A DNA stretch of 64,000 nt from a virus: positions 248,001 to 312,000 of IMG/VR virus record IMGVR_UViG_3300031951_000003; one strand, written 5' to 3'. The notes below the pieces were generated by a model. It did no database searches. It saw nothing but the letters and a program-made list of their open reading frames with translations, and was not told the origin of the DNA. Below are positions 57,338-64,000 of this stretch, one piece after another. The position numbers and the translations under genes were made by a program. Every line of letters begins with the position of its first letter. Position 1 is the first letter of the stretch.

Positions 57338-60187
57338 TTAATCCTGTGCACATTTACAGCTCGCGTTTGAACATTGTTTTGATGAACAAGAGATAAGAGA
57401 ATTATCTACGCTGTCAATACAATAAGCAACTATTGTTGGGTCAGGTCCTGGACTTCCTGAAACGTTGTCTATCATATTACCCGAAGAATTTCCACTTGTT
57501 ATTGTTACGGTTTTATAAAATACCCCATAGTTACTCGTCTCAATCTGAATCGAAAAACTAGTATCAATTGTCACAATGTTTTGCGTAGTAATTACTATGT
57601 CCACTGCGGGTTCACCCAAATTAGTAGTTGGTGTCACAATCAAACTTGTCACAGGATTACAAACAATACTTCCACCATCACTATTATAAACCATCTTGAA
57701 CACATCACCTGCAACAAGATTAATCGGGTTATACATAACAACACTAACACTTTCATTTATTCCCGCAGAACAGAATCCGTTGAAAATACCCGAGCCAACT
57801 TCAACGTCATTCAGCATTGCTTTAACCTCAACATAATAATTGTCGCTTGTTGGTGTTTGGAAGTTTGCCTGCATGTATTGAACATTATTATTTGGGGATA
57901 TACCACACGGATATGTGGATAGTCCTGAATCAATTGTAAGAACACCACCAGTAGGGCTATATCTGAAATTTTGGAAACAACCCACCTTATTTGGTCCTGA
58001 ACAAATTAATCCTCCAACTAATTGATTCATGTTGAGATAAATGTTACCACTTTGAATAACACCTTGACATGTTACACATTCAGGTGTATCAACCTGACCT
58101 TGATAGGTGATTGAGTTGTTATTCACCTGTGTTTTTTCTGTATCACCTACCGCTGAACAACAAGTGCATCCTTTGATGACTACATCAGAAACTTGAAAAG
58201 AAATTGTCTGTTGTAGATTAGTTGTGCAGTTGGACTGAGCTCCAACTTGACCATCGGTTATTGTTAATATCGAAGTAGTAGAACCTGAAACAGTGCTAAA
58301 ATTTGAGAGTTCCAACGAATATTGGTCAGTCTCAGTATCAATTCTTTGTGTCTCGGGATTACAGTTTGGTCTACTTCCAATAACAGTATCTATGTCTGTG
58401 GAGAAAGGTGTCTTTGTTGAACCATTTTGTAGAATAGTAAAGTTGTCTACACAAGTTCCTGTTCCTGGTCCATTGAATGTCTTGATAGATGATGTTGTCA
58501 AATTGAAATTAACCACAACTCCATTAGGTATAGGCGGAACCGAAGTAACATAAAAATATGTTGTTTTCGTTGAAATATTATTTGAAGATACCTCAGTGTT
58601 TAATTGTGGTTGTGTTATAATATTAATTTGATATGTTTGTGGACTTCCCACTGAACTTATTTGAACCGATTGATTAACTATATTATTCGCGGCATCTATA
58701 ACTCTAATATTGTATGTGTTCGGGCAAAGATTTGTAAAAATATTTGAGGTTTGATATGATACCCCGTTATTAATCGAATATTGATATGGTGCTAATCCAA
58801 ATCTCGCACTAACCGTTATTGAACCATCACAGTTCGTTTGGTTGTTGCAAGACGCATCTTGTTTTGTTGTTGTCACTTGAAGTGGTATTATTGTAGGACA
58901 AGAACCTAAAGTTACATTTATAGTATAAGTTTGTGTTCCACCAAGTAAACTCCAACCACCTAAAGGTGGTAATGAAGTGGTTGAGGACGCAAAAATACCT
59001 CCCCCCACAGGGTTTATTGGTGTTATCAAATCTGAACCAACAAGTTCCCATCTTGTTCCTTTCCACACAATGTTCTGTGAATTACTACTTGTCCATCTTG
59101 GTTTACCATTAGACGTTCCATTTTGACTGAACGTTGTTGGTCCTACAACGTTAGAATTGTTGTATGCCAAGAAACAAATGTTGGCGTAAACTGGTGGAGG
59201 TGTTGTGGATGGCGTTACAGTTGGGGATGGAGTTGGACTTGCTGTCGGTAAAAGTATGGAGCAAACTGTGTTTGCAGTATAGTCACCGTAATAATCAACA
59301 ACGGTAACAGGATAATAACCAGGTCCTATGTTAGTTAAAGTTCTTGTTCTTTGACCATTTGCCCAATAAATTGAATACGGACTTGTTCCTCCTGTGATGT
59401 TCAAAGTGAGAATCCCATCATATGATTCTGAGTTTGAAGGCATTTTGAGAAGATTACAATTCACACCCAAATCGAAAAGGGTAAACGGTTCACAATTGTT
59501 TTTCGGACGATAAACTGGTGTTGGGTTAGGTGTTGGTGTTTGACTTGGTGTTACATTTGGTGTCAGACTTGGCGTTTGAGTAGGGGTCGGTGTAGTTGTG
59601 AGAGTAGTTGTTGGTGAGGCTGTTTGTGTTGGTGTTGGGGTCAGGCACGCTGTGGTTGCAGGCTCGTTCAATAAAACTACACCACTATAAACTTGAGTAT
59701 AATCTAACGAAACAAGGACTTCAAAACTTTCACCTTTTTGGAAATTACCACAACAATCTGTATACCAAAATATTCCAGTTGTATAAGCACTTCCACACAC
59801 TATTGGGGTGGATGATGGGGTCTGCGTTGGTGTAGGGGTATTAGTGGGAGTTTTGGTAGGGGTCGGTGTTTGGGTTGGAGTTTTAGTTTGCGTAATAGTT
59901 TGTGTTGGTGTTGGTGGTGGGGTTTGAGATTGGGTTGGCGGGGGGGTTTGAGTCGGTGTTTGTGTAGGGGTTTGGCTCGAAGAAGGAATAGGGGGCGTGG
60001 GACAAGCACCGAGAACTGTGAGTATTATGAACTCACCTGGAGCTTGACCTGGCACAGTATAGGAACAAACAGTTATTGTGCCGCTCGGTGGAATTGTAGG
60101 AATAGGATTCAATTCACAGTCAAACCCTATAGGAGTTGCAGGTAAAATTGCGGACCCATTTGTTATTTGATAGTTAATACAAGCCAT
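57338..60187 (-). CDS. PT-rich adhesin with SprB-like repeats
   Basis: 949 residues. Three Pro/Thr/Gln linkers (about 62-129, 183-230, 315-335) separate small domains. Two domains follow the SprB/gliding-adhesin repeat: about 243-315 (GILTLNITGGTSPYSIYW then TLTNIGPGYYPVTVVD) and about 435-510 (CDGSITVSARFGLAPYQYSI, FTNLCPNTYNIRVID). SprB repeats are known from cell-surface adhesins of gliding flavobacteria. The C-terminus is beta-rich and ends in a Cys-dense stretch. No signal peptide. Probably a long tail fibre reaching the host surface. Confidence 0.85.
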   Translation of the reverse strand: MACINYQITNGSAILPATPIGFDCELNPIPTIPPSGTITVCSYTVPGQAPGEFIILTVLGACPTPPIPSSSQTPTQTPTQTPPPTQSQTPPPTPTQTITQTKTPTQTPTPTKTPTNTPTPTQTPSSTPIVCGSAYTTGIFWYTDCCGNFQKGESFEVLVSLDYTQVYSGVVLLNEPATTACLTPTPTQTASPTTTLTTTPTPTQTPSLTPNVTPSQTPTPNPTPVYRPKNNCEPFTLFDLGVNCNLLKMPSNSESYDGILTLNITGGTSPYSIYWANGQRTRTLTNIGPGYYPVTVVDYYGDYTANTVCSILLPTASPTPSPTVTPSTTPPPVYANICFLAYNNSNVVGPTTFSQNGTSNGKPRWTSSNSQNIVWKGTRWELVGSDLITPINPVGGGIFASSTTSLPPLGGWSLLGGTQTYTINVTLGSCPTIIPLQVTTTKQDASCNNQTNCDGSITVSARFGLAPYQYSINNGVSYQTSNIFTNLCPNTYNIRVIDAANNIVNQSVQISSVGSPQTYQINIITQPQLNTEVSSNNISTKTTYFYVTSVPPIPNGVVVNFNLTTSSIKTFNGPGTGTCVDNFTILQNGSTKTPFSTDIDTVIGSRPNCNPETQRIDTETDQYSLELSNFSTVSGSTTSILTITDGQVGAQSNCTTNLQQTISFQVSDVVIKGCTCCSAVGDTEKTQVNNNSITYQGQVDTPECVTCQGVIQSGNIYLNMNQLVGGLICSGPNKVGCFQNFRYSPTGGVLTIDSGLSTYPCGISPNNNVQYMQANFQTPTSDNYYVEVKAMLNDVEVGSGIFNGFCSAGINESVSVVMYNPINLVAGDVFKMVYNSDGGSIVCNPVTSLIVTPTTNLGEPAVDIVITTQNIVTIDTSFSIQIETSNYGVFYKTVTITSGNSSGNMIDNVSGSPGPDPTIVAYCIDSVDNSLISCSSKQCSNASCKCAQD

Positions 60188-60218
60188 TAATTTATAATTA
60201 TCTTTTCCATTTTTTTAT

Positions 60219-61559
60219 TTATGAACATCCACCACAATCTACGCTATCAGTGCAAATAGTTACACTACTACAAGGTTGAATTGATGTAACCCCACCTGAA
60301 AAATCACCCGACCCAGCTCGGATGCACCTTTCGACTTTTGAACCTGCAGAAAGTGGTTCACCAACTACTGAACCATCACATAAAGTATATTGTATTGTTG
60401 AACCCACAACATCTTGATTTTCAAAGTAATAACACAAACATGGACAAACATAAGTTCCACAAGAGCTTATATCATCGAAATTAGTTATTGCCACTACAAC
60501 ACCATTTAAGATTTCCATAACATAAAGTGGTGGTGACGATATATCAGGATTTGCTGGATACGTAGATGGTCCGTATACATATTTTCCTGTAAGAGTTGTG
60601 TTTACAAAAAATATTCCAAAAAGATTATAATATAATTGACTGCCAGGTCCTAAAGTAGTTGAAGAATTGTAATAATACCCTGCGTTTCCATCTACCTCAA
60701 CTAATGGGTCGAAAGCTTCTATAAAATCACATTTCACTTCTTCTTTTGTTTTTGATGTCCAATTTATTTCTGACCCACATATAGTTGCCCCATATGATAA
60801 AAGAAACTCAACAAATGAAGGTGTAACCGTTGGCGTTTGTGAAGGGGTTTCTGTTTGGGTAGGAGTTTGAGGAGGTGTTTCAGATTGGGTAGGAGTTTGG
60901 GTTTGGGATGGAGTTTGAGTTTGTGTTGGTGTCGATGGAACACAAAGTGAAAAAGATACTATTTTACCTTGGGAATCAATTACCACTTGATATAATGTTC
61001 CTCCGAAAGAAATGATATATGTGTTCCCACCCCCATTCAAAGGGTTATATAATACCCCGTTTAGAAGTGTTTGGTAAATTGTGGCACCTACAACAGGGAC
61101 TAAATTTGCCTCTGAAATGTATGTATAATAACCTGTTAGATTGAGTGGTGATGAACAACTATCAGCTGTCGGGTGAAAAACAACAAGAGGTGTTGCGGTT
61201 GGTGTTGATGATATAGTTGCTGTATTCGAGGTAGTGGGTGAATTTGTTGGTGTCATGGATGGCGTTTGGGTTGGTGACAAGGTAGGTGAATACGACGGGG
61301 TTGGTGTCATGGTTGGGGTTTTAGTGACATTTGGTGTTGGTGTGGGAGTTATATCTATAGGAATCTCATCAATACAACCTTGGGTATCTTCAATTTTAAT
61401 AACAATTGTTGATTCACTATATGGTGATGGGACATAGAATGAGAATGGAAATGTTGCAACCGACGCAACAAATTGACAGTCGCCACCACCCGAGTTACAA
61501 TAATATATGTCAACTGGTGTATTTGCAGTTACAGATTGGATAGTTACAAATTGACTCAT
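60219..61559 (-). CDS. PT-rich virion protein with N-terminal beta domain
   Basis: 446 residues from ATG 61559, which overlaps the previous stop (ATGA); a longer frame starts inside that gene. The first 80 residues are homologous to the whole 72-aa product of the gene above. Two PT/QT linkers follow (about 80-120 and 205-245), and then a Cys-rich beta domain to the end. Likely part of the tail-adhesin set. Confidence 0.8.
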   Translation of the reverse strand: MSQFVTIQSVTANTPVDIYYCNSGGGDCQFVASVATFPFSFYVPSPYSESTIVIKIEDTQGCIDEIPIDITPTPTPNVTKTPTMTPTPSYSPTLSPTQTPSMTPTNSPTTSNTATISSTPTATPLVVFHPTADSCSSPLNLTGYYTYISEANLVPVVGATIYQTLLNGVLYNPLNGGGNTYIISFGGTLYQVVIDSQGKIVSFSLCVPSTPTQTQTPSQTQTPTQSETPPQTPTQTETPSQTPTVTPSFVEFLLSYGATICGSEINWTSKTKEEVKCDFIEAFDPLVEVDGNAGYYYNSSTTLGPGSQLYYNLFGIFFVNTTLTGKYVYGPSTYPANPDISSPPLYVMEILNGVVVAITNFDDISSCGTYVCPCLCYYFENQDVVGSTIQYTLCDGSVVGEPLSAGSKVERCIRAGSGDFSGGVTSIQPCSSVTICTDSVDCGGCS

Positions 61560-61774
61560 GCTACATAAGTTACTCCTGAGATTATGCAATTCTGCGAATC
61601 AATTACTTTCAACATGTAAGCCAGTCCAGTATCATATGGTTGTGGTATATCAAAATCATATGGAAGAGTTGTTATAGTATTAATATAAAAGCAACCACTA
61701 CCGTTTGGTTGACAGATATAAATGTCAAATGGTGATTGTCCTGTTATACCATTTATTGTAACTTGAACTGCCAT
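61556..61774 (-). CDS. Single-domain homologue of the adhesin N-terminus, 72 aa
   Basis: VTINGITGQSPFDIYIC, then Y-I-N-T-I-T-T-L-P and VIDSQNCIISG, aligns along its whole length with residues 1-75 of the next gene (VTIQSVTANTPVDIYYC ... IEDTQGCIDE). It is a stand-alone copy of that module, perhaps a cap or a connector of the fibre. Overlaps the next gene by four bases and follows the previous by one. Confidence 0.75.
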   Translation of the reverse strand: MAVQVTINGITGQSPFDIYICQPNGSGCFYINTITTLPYDFDIPQPYDTGLAYMLKVIDSQNCIISGVTYVA

Positions 61775-61775
61775 C

Positions 61776-64000
61776 TTATGTTGTTCGTTTTATAAAAATT
61801 TTATACAAAGTTCCTGTCACTGATGGGAAAACAATTGTGTAACATCCTACAAGAGGTTTGTAATTGAATGGTGGATTTGTAAGTTGAACTGAATTCAACA
61901 CGAAACCGCCATACTTGTTACATTCAACAACTTTTGTTGTTTGTGAGTTACCTGAAAGGAGATACCAAGTTCCACTGACATCAACAAACCCACATTGTGC
62001 ACCGTAACGAATGTATTGTCCGAATTCATTACCAATATCAAACGGAAGGGTGGTTAGGTTAATTTCATCAGGTGTGCTAGATAAGACGAAGTTCATATTA
62101 TAAGTTCCGTCTCCATTATTTTCCAAACTTACATTCAAATAAACCTCAACTTCATCAACACTACTCAAACACGTATCACAACTCAAATAGGTTTTATCAG
62201 GTGCTGAAGCAAAGTAATCTCCATCGAATCTTTGTGAGGTTGCAATTTTGATAGGTGCAAAATAATTACAATCAAATTCACCCTCATAGGTCCAACAATT
62301 TCCATCAGCATCTTTAAATTGTCTTCCAACTGTAGTCTGTATTGGTGATTGTTGTGTTTGAATCATATATGTTCTGACTGTATTTGGACTAATTGGAATA
62401 CAACTTGAATAAACATATACCAAACAAGGGGTTTCACTTGGCGTTGGGGTCATCGTTGAAGTAGGACTATAAGACGGTGTTTGTGATGGAGTCTGAGTTT
62501 GGGTTGGCGTTGATGAATAACTTGGCCTTGGTGTTGCTGTTGGTGTAAGACCAGGAGTTGTTGTCTGTGTTGGAGTTGGCGTGAATGTAGGAGTCGAGGA
62601 CGAAGTTTGTGTCGGCGTAATTGTCATCGTTGGTGTTGATGTAGGTGTTGATGTTATCGTCGTTGAAGGTGATGGTGAAGGGACTGTTGAACATTTCGAA
62701 CAATCGTTTCCAAAAATATCAATTATCGAGTCTACGTTCGTGTTAGATGATAAGTTTGAATCATCCCTCAAATACTTCAAGCAAAGAATTGTTTCATTAA
62801 TAACCGCCGAGAATACCATCTCAGTTTGGATTGGAATTTCCTCAAACACAAGTGGGTCAGAAGTGTAGAAATAATTTTCAGTTCCACATTGATTCAATAC
62901 CTTAACCGAAACACAACTGAATGTTTCTTCAAATATATTGAAGGTAACTTGTCCATCCGCAGGAACTGTTCTTGTCAGTGTTATCGTTGGTGTGTTTGAA
63001 GGGGTTGGGGTTGAATCAGGAACATAATTAATCTCAAAGTCGACACTTTTCCCAAGACATATCAATCCTGTTGGTGATGGAGTTGGCGTTACACCTATGG
63101 AAGTGAAAATGAAATTCACATCGTCACAAGGAACTGACGGACTTGGTGTTGGGACTGGTTCCCAATCACAGTCAAAGTATGCATTGAAATCGAAGGTGTC
63201 ACAATTTATTGGCGTTGGAGTTGGAGTTGGACAAACTCCTGGTTCAAAAGAACCGAAAGATATATCAGGACACGCAGAGTAACATGGAGACGAGCCCTTC
63301 AATAAACAAGTCCCACCGAGAGAGGTGCTCAGACACCAATAACTCTCAGTAACTGATGTAAAATAATAAATGTAACCCAAGCTGACGCTTCCACCAGAAT
63401 AGGAGATTCTACCATTATAAGTTGCACCTGAAACGTAAAGTCCATTGTAATTCAACAAAGAAGGTAGGGTTGTAGTAAAGCAAAATTCACCCGAATCACA
63501 AGCCGCTGGTGTCGAAGATACTGTCGGAGTGTTTGTTGGTGTTGAATACGGGGTTGGCGTTGGTGTGTTCAATAGACAAGCTCTACAACTACCCCAATCA
63601 GGTGCACCCAAATCAGGTCCACCAGGACCTGAAAACTCTTCGAATCTATAACATCTATTGTTATATTCATAAACCGCTCCTTGATAAGCGGTATCTTCAT
63701 CAACATTGGCATAAAATATTTCTTCAGTGGAACAGTCAATCAATAATGCAGCAACACTCGCAACTCTTGGACAAAGTGTAGAACCGCAACCTGTTACATT
63801 TGTAAATGTAACCGATGTTCCATCATATATTGGACCACTTCCCGAATCAACAACTGTCGCACATCCTTCATATTCTGTAGAACCTGTGATAAGATAGACA
63901 TCGTCAACCACAACTGCAACTGGTAAATCCTCAAATCTGAATAAAGTCCCTGAAACACAATCACGGAACCCTATTAGGTTTTGTGTCGGTGTTTGAGTGT
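61776..64000 (-). CDS. PT-rich adhesin, N-terminus outside window
   Basis: More than 740 residues. The frame stays open through 64000 and already carries a TQTPTQ linker at the window edge, so the gene starts beyond it; the GTG at 63911 is not the start. It alternates Cys-rich beta domains with PT/ST linkers (for example at 62.4-62.7 kb). The C-terminal domain of about 200 residues is beta-rich. It heads the adhesin genes 60219-61774 in the same transcript. Confidence 0.85.
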   Translation of the reverse strand, partial: TQTPTQNLIGFRDCVSGTLFRFEDLPVAVVVDDVYLITGSTEYEGCATVVDSGSGPIYDGTSVTFTNVTGCGSTLCPRVASVAALLIDCSTEEIFYANVDEDTAYQGAVYEYNNRCYRFEEFSGPGGPDLGAPDWGSCRACLLNTPTPTPYSTPTNTPTVSSTPAACDSGEFCFTTTLPSLLNYNGLYVSGATYNGRISYSGGSVSLGYIYYFTSVTESYWCLSTSLGGTCLLKGSSPCYSACPDISFGSFEPGVCPTPTPTPINCDTFDFNAYFDCDWEPVPTPSPSVPCDDVNFIFTSIGVTPTPSPTGLICLGKSVDFEINYVPDSTPTPSNTPTITLTRTVPADGQVTFNIFEETFSCVSVKVLNQCGTENYFYTSDPLVFEEIPIQTEMVFSAVINETILCLKYLRDDSNLSSNTNVDSIIDIFGNDCSKCSTVPSPSPSTTITSTPTSTPTMTITPTQTSSSTPTFTPTPTQTTTPGLTPTATPRPSYSSTPTQTQTPSQTPSYSPTSTMTPTPSETPCLVYVYSSCIPISPNTVRTYMIQTQQSPIQTTVGRQFKDADGNCWTYEGEFDCNYFAPIKIATSQRFDGDYFASAPDKTYLSCDTCLSSVDEVEVYLNVSLENNGDGTYNMNFVLSSTPDEINLTTLPFDIGNEFGQYIRYGAQCGFVDVSGTWYLLSGNSQTTKVVECNKYGGFVLNSVQLTNPPFNYKPLVGCYTIVFPSVTGTLYKIFIKRTT

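Noticed and set aside
1-64000. Prophage or integrated element with attachment sites
   Set aside because: No integrase, excisionase, host flank or paired att-like repeats seen.

Overview
The window is a segment of a large tailed-phage genome of the T4-like (myovirus) kind. It is AT-rich outside the repeat genes, packed with genes that overlap by 1-26 bases, and has no ribosomal or host metabolic operons. It carries the paired recombination nucleases gp46/gp47 (SbcC/SbcD-like), a Toprim primase, a RuvC/RNase H-like nuclease, a RecB-type exonuclease, a sigma factor, a DnaJ, a muramidase-type amidase with spanin-like partners, and very large virion adhesins. No terminase, portal or major capsid gene is present, so this is only part of the genome. 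Four independent signs point to a Bacteroidota (probably flavobacterial) host: promoters of the form TTTG-N18-20-TAnnTTTG, a primary-type sigma factor, an Hc1-like histone of the Bacteroidota type, and SprB-like repeats in a tail adhesin.

Layout. 1-2.5 kb: small unknown genes and a protein with eight CxxC motifs. 2.6-4.7 kb: a PT-rich adhesin. 4.72-6.28 kb: a protein-free stretch that I read as two minus-strand RNA units. One is a giant structured RNA of about 1.15 kb with its own consensus promoter and terminator; the other holds a tRNA-Met-like gene and a 74-nt hairpin behind a second promoter framed by an inverted repeat. 6.3-16.8 kb: minus-strand accessory genes (Nudix, DHH phosphoesterase fused to a permuted-papain-like domain, Dps-like protein, DNA methyltransferase, APS-kinase and nucleotidyltransferase pair, many small proteins). 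16.9-19.8 kb: plus-strand unit ending in two HExxH proteins. 19.8-27.2 kb: three tandem collagen-like fibres, each ending in an S74 chaperone. 28-37 kb: thioredoxin and glutaredoxin, PcfJ-like and DUF932-like proteins, an LRR protein, Dam, DnaJ, Hc1. 37-43.6 kb: acidic virion-associated proteins and a lysis cluster. 43.7-55 kb: sigma factor, possible restriction-modification pair, and DNA replication and recombination genes. 55-64 kb: tail or baseplate protein and PT-rich adhesins, the last running off the window.

How the parts fit. The minus strand carries nearly all genes. A host-type promoter drives several short operons, while a second motif, TTGTATTTAT ending 4-5 bases before ATG, precedes at least four genes and may mark another transcription class with leaderless mRNAs. 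Nine otherwise unrelated proteins begin with a short hydrophobic peptide ending in (L/I)-x-E, like the capsid-targeting peptides of T4 internal proteins. They may be packaged in the head and injected.

All functional names rest on motifs read by eye and on recalled families. No search or folding program was run.
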